A stretch of 64,000 nucleotides of DNA from Pirellulaceae bacterium (GCA_019636385.1 JAHBXT010000003.1:186001-250000), one strand, 5' to 3'; shown: positions 1 through 8,298, counted from the stretch's first letter. The notes: generated from the letters alone by a model not told the origin. Program-made: numbers and translations.

Positions 1-331
1 TGGAGTCGATGCACTCCACGACAGCCTTGAGCGTCTTGCCGGTATCAAAAATATCATCGACAATCAACACATCACGATCTGTGACGTCCAACATCATGTC
101 AGCCTTGATCCACAAATCGCCAGGCTTCGTACCACCACGATAACTGCTGGCTTGAATCAAACTGACGCGAACCGGCATCGTCAAGCGACGAATCAAATCA
201 GCCAGCATCACCAGACTGCCGGTCATCACCGCCACTATGGTAATCGGAGATTCGCCGTACCGCTCCATGATTTCTGCGGCCATTTCGTCCACACCCGCGC
301 GCAATTGTTCTTCGCTCAACAGCTCTCTCAC
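1..331 (-). CDS. hpt: Hypoxanthine phosphoribosyltransferase, 3' part cut by window edge
   Basis: Purine salvage enzyme that joins hypoxanthine or guanine to PRPP in the cytoplasm. About 110 N-terminal residues are visible. The type I PRTase signature VLIVDDIFDTGKT lies near residues 88-100, with the acidic pair that contacts the PRPP ribose, and the upstream stretch RVSLIQASSYRG is typical of Hpt. The gene runs off the left edge, so the C-terminus is not seen. The start is the GTG at 331-329: no ATG lies upstream in this frame, and the next residues (RELLSEEQL) suit an Hpt N-terminus. An AAAGG-like ribosome binding site lies about 11 nt upstream. The family call is secure; hypoxanthine versus guanine preference cannot be read here. 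Confidence 0.9.
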   Translation of the reverse strand, partial: MRELLSEEQLRAGVDEMAAEIMERYGESPITIVAVMTGSLVMLADLIRRLTMPVRVSLIQASSYRGGTKPGDLWIKADMMLDVTDRDVLIVDDIFDTGKTLKAVVECIDS

Positions 332-586
332 GTTGTCTCTACCTTTTCATAGGCATTCATAAAAACTCCACTTCCACCGGTGCCGTGGTCCCCAGTGATA
401 CAAAACTCAGATCAATGGCTTGTCCCACCAGCTTTAACAATCCCTGGACGATGTTAAAATGACTGACGATGTGAATCAATAATGTAGGCGATTGTGACTC
501 TTCTTTCGACCGACTAAGCACAGGTTGCCACAGATTATTTTCGCAAGTCTTTCAGCACTTATCTCCCCTACTGCTGAGTTAGTTAG

Positions 587-1222
587 ATGAATGACACGCA
601 GGCCGCTTCGCTTGTCTCACGCCAGTGCTTGGTTCGATTTGGCTGGCAGCAAGAGGTTGGCCGATTTGAATGGGACTCGCCAAGCGTCAATTCAGGCGAG
701 AACAACCAGGACGATTTTATGCAGCGCGGCACCTGGGTAGTCGTGCGCAGCTATCGGGGGCTTGAAATCGGCCAATGCCTTGGTCCCTGCCGGTCTGGCG
801 GTCCATTGGCTGGCAGCCTGCTCCGGTCTATGCAACCGGAAGACGAGTTCCTAAACGGCCACCTGCAACAACTCAGCCGCCTGGCACTTGAGCGCTGCAC
901 ACAATGGCTCCAGCAAAATCAACAATCCGCTCAGTTGCTGGAGGTCGAGCCACTTTTAGACTGCCGGACCTTGCTGTTCTACTTTCTGGCCGATGTTGAT
1001 AGCCAGGTCCATCAATATGTTGAGCAGTTGACGCGGATGTACGAGCAGCAAGCCGCCGACAGCGAATTCGTACTACGGGTTGGCAGGGGTTGCGGCCCGA
1101 ATTGTGGTACAGACCAAGCTGCCCGAGGTGGTTGTGGGACCCCAGCCGGATGCTCGAATTGTCAAGTCATTTGCGGCGCTTCCTCTGCAAGGCGAGCCAG
1201 CGCCAGTCCTCTGCCTTCATGA
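587..1222 (+). CDS. PSP1-domain protein with Cys-rich tail
   Basis: A 211-residue cytoplasmic protein of the PSP1 C-terminal-domain family. The family start VVVRSYRGLEIG is at residues 51-62, and the core LLEVEPLLDCRTLLFYFLA at about 117-135, where family members have a conserved acidic/hydrophobic strand followed by F/Y-rich FYF. The tail (about residues 168-192) is rich in Cys and Gly (GCGPNCG, then C183, C189, C192), which could bind a metal. The molecular role of bacterial PSP1 proteins is poorly defined; one member, YaaT of Bacillus subtilis, works in a complex linked to phosphorelay and RNA processing. The gene is on the same strand as the zinc-ribbon gene about 250 nt downstream. The start is the first ATG in frame, with no strong ribosome binding site. 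Confidence 0.7.
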   Translation: MNDTQAASLVSRQCLVRFGWQQEVGRFEWDSPSVNSGENNQDDFMQRGTWVVVRSYRGLEIGQCLGPCRSGGPLAGSLLRSMQPEDEFLNGHLQQLSRLALERCTQWLQQNQQSAQLLEVEPLLDCRTLLFYFLADVDSQVHQYVEQLTRMYEQQAADSEFVLRVGRGCGPNCGTDQAARGGCGTPAGCSNCQVICGASSARRASASPLPS

Positions 1223-1475
1223 CTGCCGCCCCTGAGGCCAGTAGCCGATACGAATTGGCTGGTAACTGCCCTTTGCAGAAGCTGGCAACCGAGTTGGCCA
1301 TCGCCTGGCGCCGGCAGCTCTCTTTAAAGGAGCTGCGCTTGCGAATGGTTGCCCAGACGGCGATGAGCCAGCCAGAGTTGGCTCTGTCAGGTTAAAGTGG
1401 CGTTTCCATTTTGGCTCGGTCGATTACCATCAATGGTTGTCACTCTGTTCGACACCCAAGCCGTATGCTCTTGCT

Positions 1476-2183
1476 ATGACTGCCGCCGCACCACTGGTTC
1501 AAACTCTGCATCGCATCAACCGTCAGAAATCGGACCTGATCAGCCAGCTCCAGCGTTGCCCCAAATTGATCGCCGTAGCCCAAACACAGCTAAAACAGGC
1601 TCAGGATCATATTCAGGCCACTCGACAGAAGCTGACCAAGGCTCGATTGGACGCTGAAATGAAGCAATTGCAAATGAAAGAGCGCGAGCAGAAGATTCAC
1701 AATTGGCGCGGAAAGATGAACGCTGCTAAAGAGAATCGCGAATATCAAGCTCTCAAAGATCAAATCGCAGCTGACACGCAAGCCAATGTTGTACTGTCCG
1801 ATGAGATACTTGAGCTACTTGAGTCGATCGACGCGATTGGCGTCGAACTACAACAGGCCGAGGCCGACGCCAAAGCCAAGCAATCGGAGTGTGAACGAAT
1901 CGTCGGCGAAGTAGAACAGCGCCGCCAAGTCTTGGAAAACGAGCTGGCGCGCGTACAAACGGAATTGACCGAAGCCGAGCTACAACTGAGTGGCGATTTC
2001 AAACGCGATTACCAGCGGCTGGTGGCTACCAAGAGCGATGACGCTATGGCAGAACTGGAAGGTAACTGCTGCGGCGGTTGCTGCCAAAGCCTAACACCCA
2101 TGCTGATCGAACGTCTGACAACGGGTCAGTCCATTGCGTGTCCAAGTTGCGGCCGATTGGTTTATAAGAACCAAGACCGATAG
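1476..2183 (+). CDS. Coiled-coil protein with C-terminal C4 zinc ribbon (zf-RING_7 type)
   Basis: A 235-residue protein. Residues about 10-180 are a long charged coiled coil, broken near residue 90 by a short segment containing NREYQALKDQI, which is characteristic of this family. It ends in a zinc ribbon with a Cys cluster (CCGGCC) near residue 200 and CPSCG near 222. This matches the widespread bacterial C4-type zinc-ribbon/coiled-coil family (Pfam zf-RING_7), whose members probably bind nucleic acid or a protein partner; no enzymatic role is established. I chose the ATG at 1476 over 1437 because the following residues (PLVQTLHRINRQ) match the usual N-terminus. A longer form from 1437 is possible. 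Confidence 0.75.
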   Translation: MTAAAPLVQTLHRINRQKSDLISQLQRCPKLIAVAQTQLKQAQDHIQATRQKLTKARLDAEMKQLQMKEREQKIHNWRGKMNAAKENREYQALKDQIAADTQANVVLSDEILELLESIDAIGVELQQAEADAKAKQSECERIVGEVEQRRQVLENELARVQTELTEAELQLSGDFKRDYQRLVATKSDDAMAELEGNCCGGCCQSLTPMLIERLTTGQSIACPSCGRLVYKNQDR

Positions 2184-2256
2184 CAGGCACAAGCTAGCCC
2201 ACCGTCAAACGGATTGCAGACACCGTCCTAGGGATGGGAGAATGTTCGAGATCGAA

Positions 2257-2296
2257 TTGTGCGGTCACCACGCTCTGGCGCGTGGCTAACGGTGAC
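2257..2296. terminator. Convergent intergenic hairpin, possible bidirectional terminator
   Basis: The gap between two convergent genes contains GTCACCACGC and GCGTGG...GGTGAC arms that can pair in two alternative hairpins. There is no clear T-tract on either side, so a role in termination is only a position-based guess. Confidence 0.25.
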
Positions 2297-3163
2297 TTAC
2301 TTACTGCGATATCGTGCGGACACGCTAGTCGAACGTCCCGAGTCTTGCTCGGAGAAAAAGCGATCGATGTTGCCAGCTAGAAGATAGGCAGCCTGAAGTT
2401 CTGCTGGCGAAAAAAATCGAACATTGCCAGTGTACTGCGACTCGATTCTGTTCTTATTGGCCAGTTGCTCCCAGCTCAATCCATTGGCCATGTGCCACGT
2501 GGCAGCTTGAGCGGTATTCTGCGGCACATGTCCCTGCCCCAACAGCGCACACAATTCCGCAACCCGAGGGTCGCCGTTGATCTGCTCGATGGGAACGATC
2601 TTGTACTTCATGCGCGGATTGGGATCGGTCTTGCCGTGTTCCAAACAGACGCAAGGAACGCTCAATTTGGTCGGCTTGTCGGGAGCCACGCGGAACATAC
2701 CACCACCCATGCCGCCCATGCCCATACCGCCGCCCATACCGCCCATGCCCATGCCGCCCATACCCATGCCACCCATACCACCCATGCCGCCACCCATACC
2801 TTGACCACCGCCCATGCCCATGCCGCCCATGCCGCCCATGCCCATACCGCCCATGCCTCCCATGCCCATACCGCCCATCTGGCCGAGTACATGAACGGCG
2901 CCAAACGCCCCAGGGCGCGGGATGTCTAACGGCTGTTTCCCGTTGTTCTTGATGATCAGAGTCGCTTGCGAAGCGTCCTTGGGGATGAACCGTACGTCGA
3001 TCCTGCCTTCTTCCAGTGCCTTAAAAAAATCGACGACTTCGACGGCATCCGAGGCGCCCGCCGCCTGTTTTTCAATAGACTCCCTGGGTTCGGCACCGTT
3101 GAGGCGTAACCCGTGTAGGGTCGTCAGCAGGAGTAACAGCGGGTAGATGAAAGTGAGTTTCAT
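2297..3163 (-). CDS. Exported protein with a Gly-Met-rich low-complexity domain
   Basis: A 288-residue unrecognised protein. It begins with a Sec signal peptide (basic start, then Leu-rich core ending ...LRLNGA near residue 25), so it is probably periplasmic or outside the cell. Residues about 45-90 read like a small beta domain (RFIPKDASQATLIIKNNGK). Residues about 96-155 are an almost pure Gly-Met repeat (GMGGMGMGG). The C-terminal 130 residues contain PCVCLEHGK and a helical ELCALLGQG segment. Similar secreted planctomycete proteins with Gly/Met tracts are known only as hypotheticals. The repeat could be flexible or could bind a metal through Met thioethers, but this is speculation. The start has a signal peptide directly after it, which supports it. 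Confidence 0.7.
   Translation of the reverse strand: MKLTFIYPLLLLLTTLHGLRLNGAEPRESIEKQAAGASDAVEVVDFFKALEEGRIDVRFIPKDASQATLIIKNNGKQPLDIPRPGAFGAVHVLGQMGGMGMGGMGGMGMGGMGGMGMGGGQGMGGGMGGMGGMGMGGMGMGGMGGGMGMGGMGGGMFRVAPDKPTKLSVPCVCLEHGKTDPNPRMKYKIVPIEQINGDPRVAELCALLGQGHVPQNTAQAATWHMANGLSWEQLANKNRIESQYTGNVRFFSPAELQAAYLLAGNIDRFFSEQDSGRSTSVSARYRSK
2697..2880 (-). repeat. In-frame GGN-ATG (Gly-Met) tandem repeat
   Basis: On the minus strand this stretch is a degenerate tandem repeat of codons for Gly and Met, in units such as GMGG and GMGGM, with third-position variation. It lies wholly inside the exported protein gene and makes its low-complexity domain. It is a likely slippage hotspot, so copy number may vary between strains or assemblies. 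Confidence 0.85.
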
Positions 3164-3512
3164 AACAATTCTCTTAGAGAGTCAGGTTGCGACGCATACC
3201 CTGTATGATAGTCGACACGGGCATTTTTCCAAGCAAATCACCACGCAAATCTCGGTCCATCCTGCCGGGTTCCGATTGTAACGACACCCAAGCAAGATGG
3301 CTAATTGCAACAATTCTGCTGTATTGGGCGGCAATTGTGCGGGACAGAACCTGTTTCTAGATATTTCTGAGTGAGCTAATGGGGCGCAACGGCTTGGCAG
3401 CCTTCGCCAGCTTTGTTACCTTTTTCGCCTCATGGTGCAGCGTTTTGCAACACAGATTTGAACACGGTCCTTACTCGATTGCTCTCGTTTTGAGAGGAAA
3501 GGTGAACAGTTT
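3164..3512. promoter_or_regulatory. Intergenic region upstream of fae, with an inverted repeat
   Basis: About 350 nt separate the divergent exported-protein gene and fae, and probably hold both promoters. An inverted repeat GCAACAATT (3307-3315) / AATTGTGC (3333-3340) is separated by 17 nt and could be an operator, but I see no other copy to support it. A clear ribosome binding site (GAGAGGAAAGG, about 3491-3501) precedes fae. I could not assign -35/-10 boxes with confidence. Confidence 0.3.
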
Positions 3513-4013
3513 ATGTCACTCTTAGTTGGCGAAGCCTTGGTGGGTGAAGGCGACGAGATCGCTCACATTGACCTGATGATTGGTAGCAAAAATGGTCCTG
3601 TCGGCGTTGCCTTTGCCAATGCCTTGTCTACTCAAAGTGCTGGCCACACAAATCTGCTGGCTGTGCTGACCCCCAACGTTGCCGTCAAGCCCTCGACGGT
3701 CATGATCACCAAAGTCACCATCAAGGGCATGAAGCAAGCGGTCCAAATGTTCGGTCCGGCCCAGGCCGCCGTGGCCAAGGCGGTCGCCGACCAGGTGGCC
3801 GCTGGCGTGATCCCCAAAGACCAAGCCGAAGACCTAGTCATCGTGTGCGGTGTCTTCATCGCTCCAACTGCTGAAGACAACGCCAAGATCTACAACTACA
3901 ATTACGAAGCCACCAAGCAAGCGATCGCAGCCGCGATGACTGGCAAGCCCACCGCCGCTGAGATGATTGCTCAGAAGGACACGGCTCAGCACCCTTTCAA
4001 GGGATTTAACTAA
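3513..4013 (+). CDS. fae: Formaldehyde-activating enzyme (Fae)
   Basis: Catalyses condensation of formaldehyde with tetrahydromethanopterin to methylene-H4MPT, the entry step of H4MPT-linked formaldehyde oxidation or detoxification in the cytoplasm. The 166 residues match the normal Fae length. The N-terminal pattern VGEALVGEGDEIAHIDLMIG holds the conserved histidine (H18, equivalent to the proposed catalytic His of methylotroph Fae), followed by KNGPVG, NLLAVLTPN and PSTVMITKV, all typical. A strong ribosome binding site (GAGAGGAAAGG) supports the start. The next gene encodes the following enzyme of the pathway. Planctomycetes are one of the few bacterial groups outside the methylotrophic proteobacteria that carry these genes. 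Confidence is high. Confidence 0.95.
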   Translation: MSLLVGEALVGEGDEIAHIDLMIGSKNGPVGVAFANALSTQSAGHTNLLAVLTPNVAVKPSTVMITKVTIKGMKQAVQMFGPAQAAVAKAVADQVAAGVIPKDQAEDLVIVCGVFIAPTAEDNAKIYNYNYEATKQAIAAAMTGKPTAAEMIAQKDTAQHPFKGFN

Positions 4014-4077
4014 CTCTGATTAGTTCCAATTGTGGGATGGCGCCAGTGTGCGCTATCTGCGTTTGAAGCCACCCAAG

Positions 4078-4120
4078 CTAGCCGTGTGTTTCGCAATGTG
4101 CACACGGCTAGTGCCATTTT
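4078..4120 (+). terminator. Hairpin terminator after fae
   Basis: A perfect 11-bp stem, CTAGCCGTGTG at 4078-4088 and CACACGGCTAG at 4101-4111, encloses a 12-nt loop and is followed by TGCCATTTT. It lies 65 nt after the fae stop and 80 nt before mtdB, so it probably ends or attenuates fae transcription. The T-run is short, so efficiency is uncertain. Confidence 0.55.
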
Positions 4121-4192
4121 GGTGCCAGCGGTTTCAGCACAAGCTTACCAACACTGGCTCAGCGCCTTTGAAAAGATGTACCGCTCAAAATC

Positions 4193-5080
4193 ATGCATCG
4201 CCCTCGCATCTTGATTCAACTGGACACCGACCCGCAGGCCAGTGTATTTGACGCAGTCGTGGCGGTCGATTCTCAAGTTGACCACCTGCTTCAGCACCAT
4301 GGCGTTGACACGTCCAACGTGACTAGCCTTGTTCACGGTGCCATGTTCACCCGTGGACCCGAAGAATTGAAAAACACCGCCATCTTCATTGGCGGCTCTA
4401 ACGTGACCGCTGGCGAGCAGTTGCTCAAGACAATTAAGTCTACCTTCTTTGGACCTGTTCGAGTGTCCGTCATGCTCGATAGCAACGGGGCCAACACAAC
4501 GGCGGCAGCGGCTGTGCTGTGTGCGGGTAGACATATCCCTCTAGCTGGTCAGCGGGCTGTGGTTCTTGGCGGAACCGGGCCAGTCGGCCTGCGGGTCGCG
4601 CAGCTTCTGGCGCGGCAAGATGCCGAGGTCTGGCTGGCTTCGCGCCAACATTCAAAGGCAACGCAAGCCTGCCGATCGATTGAATCACTGCTGCCTGCCG
4701 ACTGCAAGGGAAAAGTTCATCCAATGTCCAGTCAGGACGCCCACGACCTGCAACCAAACATGAATTCTGCCACATTGGTGTTTGCGTGTGGTGCCGCGGG
4801 TGTAACCCTGTTGAGTGAACAACAATTGTCGCAAGCTGCCAAGCTGCGCGTAGTCATAGATCTGAACGCTGTGCCGCCCGCTGGTATCCATGGCATCGAT
4901 CCGATGGACAAGGCCAAGCAGCGTTCCAGCAGAATCGACTATGGGGCCATTGGCGTCGGCGGATTGAAGATGAAGATCCACCGGGCATCGATCGCCGCAT
5001 TGTTCCAGCGGAATGATCTGGTACTGGATGCAGCAGAGATTTTCGAGATCGGCCGACAGCTTGAGCAAAAAAGCGAATAA
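4193..5080 (+). CDS. mtdB: NAD(P)-dependent methylene-tetrahydromethanopterin dehydrogenase (MtdB-like)
   Basis: Oxidises methylene-H4MPT, the product of Fae, to methenyl-H4MPT. The 295 residues match MtdB. The N-terminal substrate domain carries LIQLDTDPQASVFDAVVAVD and the signature HGAMFTRGP (about 49-56). The dinucleotide site VVLGGTGPVG is at 123-132. The C-terminal part has VIDLNAVPPAGIHGID and GAIGVGGLKMKIHR, conserved in the MtdB/MtdC group. Planctomycetes also carry a related form called MtdC, so the cofactor (NAD or NADP) and exact symbol are uncertain. It lies downstream of fae on the same strand but behind a hairpin, so the two may be only partly co-transcribed. The start has no strong ribosome binding site. 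Confidence 0.88.
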   Translation: MHRPRILIQLDTDPQASVFDAVVAVDSQVDHLLQHHGVDTSNVTSLVHGAMFTRGPEELKNTAIFIGGSNVTAGEQLLKTIKSTFFGPVRVSVMLDSNGANTTAAAAVLCAGRHIPLAGQRAVVLGGTGPVGLRVAQLLARQDAEVWLASRQHSKATQACRSIESLLPADCKGKVHPMSSQDAHDLQPNMNSATLVFACGAAGVTLLSEQQLSQAAKLRVVIDLNAVPPAGIHGIDPMDKAKQRSSRIDYGAIGVGGLKMKIHRASIAALFQRNDLVLDAAEIFEIGRQLEQKSE

Positions 5081-5181
5081 TTGATAATTGATAGTAGCAA
5101 ATTGACAGTGGACAGTGGCCGTTGGTCCGGCGTCGCTTTTGGCTAAGGCGATTGGCCGAGTGGTGTGCCACACATATCGGG

Positions 5182-6300
5182 CTAGCTGGCGCGGCGAGCT
5201 GAACTGTGGGAATTCGCATCGCGATGCGCATGCATTGGCAACACGCGTGGTTGCAGCATCGCTAAGGCCCCAATGCGCCAGGCCCGACTGCTCTGACCAT
5301 CCCATGCATGCTGGGATATCGCATCGACAATGCGCGTAGCAACGTCAACGGCCCGAGCTCCATCTTCGCCGCTGACAGCCGGTGTGCTGCCAGTCTGTAT
5401 GCTCAAAGCAAAATCATTGTGCTCATCCAGGATTGCATTGCGTCCCAGCGCCGGCAGAGTTTCGACCGTAAAGTAGTGCTCGAAGATCCGATCCTTTTCA
5501 GCCATGCGCTGCGGTGCAGGCAGCTCATCCAGCGCCACCAGTCGTGCCATCACATCTTCGGAGGGGCGCATGATTTTGAGCGAATCTGCATTAAAGTCGA
5601 TATCAGCATATCCAGCCGTTGTGTACAGACTCATACGTCTGGATGCTGCACTAGCCAGTCGCGATGCCTTCAGGTTGGCAACTAACCCGCTGGCGAATGT
5701 TAGCCGCGTTTCGGCAATGTCTTCATGGCTGCCCAGCAGAGCCATGCCACTGGCCTCAATGCGCTCAATCGGTGTTCGATCCAAAGACAGAATCAAATCC
5801 AGGTCGTGGATCATCAAGTCCATGACGACCCCGATATCGGTACTGCGACCACTGTAGGCGCCACAACGCTGGGCTTCGATGAACTTGGGCATTCCTAAAT
5901 GTGGCAAGGCGGTAGTCCACTTGGGATTGAACCGTTCGACGTGGCCTGTCTGTAGCACGCGCACATGGCGCCTGGCAATTTGCACCAACCGATTCGCTTG
6001 ATCGGTGGTGCTGGTCAGCGGCTTTTCTACGAGACAATGAACGCCGGCCCGCAACAATTCACTGGTGATTTCATAGTGACTGACCGTCGGCGCCGCAATT
6101 ATGGCTGCGTCGATGCGACTTATCAGCTCGCGATAATCGGCTACCACCGGCAGATTGAGTTGAGCCTGGACCGTCGCTTGCGATTCCGGGCTGGGATCGG
6201 CTACGGCGACCACCTCAAACTGCTCGTTGCCATCAGCCAGCTTGGCGTGAATACGACCTAGATGGCCTCCGCCGATAATTGCTAGGCGAAGCTTACTCAT
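5182..6300 (-). CDS. Gfo/Idh/MocA oxidoreductase, likely UDP-GlcNAc 3-dehydrogenase type
   Basis: A 372-residue NAD(P)-dependent oxidoreductase. The Rossmann motif is IIGGGHLGRIHAK (8-20), the family lysine is in VEKP (91-94), and GHVERFNP (119-126) is a motif I associate with the UDP-GlcNAc 3-dehydrogenase/GnnA branch. Its ATG overlaps the lpxA stop as ATGA (6297-6300), so it is translationally coupled to lpxA. In Acidithiobacillus and some other bacteria, GnnA with the aminotransferase GnnB makes UDP-GlcNAc3N, giving lipid A with an extra amide-linked chain. No GnnB-like gene is visible here, so a role in lipid A sugar modification is inference from motif and context. The last ~30 residues are Ala/His/Arg rich and probably not conserved. 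Confidence 0.8.
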   Translation of the reverse strand: MSKLRLAIIGGGHLGRIHAKLADGNEQFEVVAVADPSPESQATVQAQLNLPVVADYRELISRIDAAIIAAPTVSHYEITSELLRAGVHCLVEKPLTSTTDQANRLVQIARRHVRVLQTGHVERFNPKWTTALPHLGMPKFIEAQRCGAYSGRSTDIGVVMDLMIHDLDLILSLDRTPIERIEASGMALLGSHEDIAETRLTFASGLVANLKASRLASAASRRMSLYTTAGYADIDFNADSLKIMRPSEDVMARLVALDELPAPQRMAEKDRIFEHYFTVETLPALGRNAILDEHNDFALSIQTGSTPAVSGEDGARAVDVATRIVDAISQHAWDGQSSRAWRIGALAMLQPRVLPMHAHRDANSHSSARRAS

Positions 6301-7103
6301 GCCGCCTTTCTCCGATCGCGACCGCGACCATGGCGACCGCCTTGAGAATCCTGAATGAAGTCGAACAACACTTGAAGTTCTGGCATTAACGATCCACTGG
6401 CCATCAGGATCTCGCGAGCATGCTCCATGCCGACGCGTGATCGATACAGCAGTCGATAGGCTTCCATCAACGCCTTGATAGCCTCGGTCGAAAAATTCTT
6501 GCGTTTAAGCGCCACGACATTAACGGTTCGGGGTCGTGCCGGGAAGCCTTCCACCAACATGTAGGGAGGTACGTCATGCAACACTCGACTCAGACCACTC
6601 ACAAAGCTGTAACAGCCGATAGATGCGAAGTGATGAACGGCTGCGCCACCACTGAGGGTAGCATCATGCTGAACGTGCACATGACCTCCCAGCATCACAT
6701 TGTTGGCCATGATGACTCGGTCGCCCACCTTGCAATCATGCGCCACGTGGGAACAGGTCATCAGGTAGCAGTTGCTACCCAACTCTGTGATGCCATCCTC
6801 TTTTTCAGTCGCACGATTAATGGTCACGGATTCGCGAAATACATTGGCGTCTCCAATGATCACCTGTGTCGGCGACCCCTGATAACTTAAGTCTTGAGGT
6901 TCAGCACCAATGACGACGCCTGGAAACAGATGATTATCTCGCCCTAAAGTGGTGTGCCCCGTAAGCGTTACGTTGTTCTCAAGCCGCGTTCCACGCCCAA
7001 TACGCACATGTGGACCGATGACGCAATGGTGACCCACGCGGACCTCGTCGTCCAGTTCGGCGCGTGGGTCCACAACGGCGGTATGAGCGATGATAGTGGC
7101 CAT
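6297..7103 (-). CDS. lpxA: Acyl-ACP:UDP-N-acetylglucosamine O-acyltransferase (LpxA)
   Basis: First step of lipid A synthesis: transfer of a 3-hydroxyacyl chain from ACP to UDP-GlcNAc (or the 3-amino analogue). The 268 residues match LpxA. The N-terminal two thirds are left-handed beta-helix hexapeptide repeats (for example IGPHVRIGRGTRLENNVTL). The catalytic histidine is H122 in HVAHDCKVGDRV, equivalent to E. coli H125. The C-terminal helical domain contains RPRTVNVVALKRKNFS. I chose the ATG at 7103 because MATIIAHTAVVDP is the normal N-terminus; the frame is open further upstream to 7205, into the end of lpxC. It sits between lpxC and the dehydrogenase it overlaps. Confidence 0.93.
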   Translation of the reverse strand: MATIIAHTAVVDPRAELDDEVRVGHHCVIGPHVRIGRGTRLENNVTLTGHTTLGRDNHLFPGVVIGAEPQDLSYQGSPTQVIIGDANVFRESVTINRATEKEDGITELGSNCYLMTCSHVAHDCKVGDRVIMANNVMLGGHVHVQHDATLSGGAAVHHFASIGCYSFVSGLSRVLHDVPPYMLVEGFPARPRTVNVVALKRKNFSTEAIKALMEAYRLLYRSRVGMEHAREILMASGSLMPELQVLFDFIQDSQGGRHGRGRDRRKAA

Positions 7104-7192
7104 GGAGGCTGGCTTTCTAAATGGACCTTCTGGATGTAAATGTTTGGGCTGGTGTCGGCTGTTACTGTTCCGAACGCTGTCATGGATTGGCG

Positions 7193-8092
7193 TCAGGCGG
7201 CACAACGCATCGAACTAGTAGGATCGGCAGTTCTTGGGTGATGCAAATACAGCTCACGCAGGTGTCCCGCCAGTTGACCGTTCAACTGGTGACCACTTCC
7301 ATGCGCCGTGACTTTACCTAGCAGATCAACGCCCACCACCGCTAGATCACCTACCACGTCCAAGACTTTATGTCGTGCACATTCGTCCGGGAACCTGAGC
7401 TGGTTGTTCACTGGTCCTGATTGATCAAATAGTAGCAAATCACGATTGGTCACATGCTTGGCCAACCCACGCGCCTGCAGCTGATCCGCTTGCTGTTGCG
7501 TGATGAACGTGCGAGCCGCTGCAAGCTGCTCGTAAAACACCTGTGGCGTTATCTCAGCCATGTAGGTTGCTTGGCCAATTGCGCTACCCGAGCCATAATC
7601 TAATTGATATTCGACGGTAAACCGTTCGGCCGGCTCAATTGTCAACCAAGCCCGCTGATCGCCCAGTCGAATCGTACGATCGACTACGAGAGTCGGGCGC
7701 GCCGCCGGAAGTTGTATCGTTCCTACATTCGAGAGTGCATTGGTAAACGCCAGGCTACTGCCATCCATGCCGGGTATCTCGGAGGCTGTGCAGTGAACCT
7801 GAATATTGTCCACGCGCAAGCCGGCCAGAGCTGCCATGACATGTTCGATCATTTCGAATTTCAGCCAACCGCTGCTCAAGCACGTTCGTAACGACAGGCC
7901 CTGGCAGTGTTCAAATACGGCTTGTACGCCGCGACTGTCATTCAAATCTTGACGGAAAAAGCGAATTCCTGTGCCAGCCGGAGCCGGCAGAAATGTCAAC
8001 GTGTTGACTTGCCCGCTCCAGTAACCGCGACCGGTGACCGAGCAGGGACCCCGAAGCGTCGTCTGATTGCGAACAGGAGGATTACGGTGCAT
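7193..8092 (-). CDS. lpxC: UDP-3-O-acyl-N-acetylglucosamine deacetylase (LpxC)
   Basis: Zinc-dependent deacetylase and committed step of lipid A synthesis. The 299 residues are close to the E. coli length of 305. Zinc ligands and catalytic residues are all in place: E83 and H84 in MIEHVMAAL, H241 and D245 in RHKVLDVVGD, and H268 in GSGHQLNG (E. coli E78, H79, H238, D242, H265). The motif EIPGMDGSS at about 105-113 is also conserved. The start at 8092 gives TTLRGPCSVTGRGYWSGQ, matching the usual N-terminal substrate loop. About 90 nt separate it from lpxA, and it follows the Skp-like gene on the same strand. It is not fused to FabZ, as it is in Bacteroidetes. Confidence 0.93.
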   Translation of the reverse strand: MHRNPPVRNQTTLRGPCSVTGRGYWSGQVNTLTFLPAPAGTGIRFFRQDLNDSRGVQAVFEHCQGLSLRTCLSSGWLKFEMIEHVMAALAGLRVDNIQVHCTASEIPGMDGSSLAFTNALSNVGTIQLPAARPTLVVDRTIRLGDQRAWLTIEPAERFTVEYQLDYGSGSAIGQATYMAEITPQVFYEQLAAARTFITQQQADQLQARGLAKHVTNRDLLLFDQSGPVNNQLRFPDECARHKVLDVVGDLAVVGVDLLGKVTAHGSGHQLNGQLAGHLRELYLHHPRTADPTSSMRCAA

Positions 8093-8298
8093 GAATGTTG
8101 CCCAACTGGAAATTGCCGATGCCTAGCCGGCCAGACCACTTTGCGAGTCCAGCGTCAACTCTAAACACTCCCAATTCAGCCCGCATCCAGCTCGACCAGT
8201 CTTGGGTACCAAAGGCCATCAGGCCGGATGCTGGGCGTGACTTACGTGAGTTGTCACAGACGCGATGTGCGTGGCAACTCGTTGACTGAGCACACTCT

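Noticed and set aside
357..521. A 54-codon minus-strand frame (GTG start) ending just before hpt
   Set aside because: It is open and close to hpt, but short, without a family, and with no strong ribosome binding site. I could not tell it from chance.
1090..1395. Plus-strand frame overlapping the end of the PSP1 gene
   Set aside because: It overlaps the Cys-rich tail in another frame, has no recognisable family and no start signal.
2465..2929. Plus-strand frame with long His-Ala-Thr repeats
   Set aside because: It is the complementary reading of the Gly-Met repeat gene, which has a signal peptide and better overall structure.
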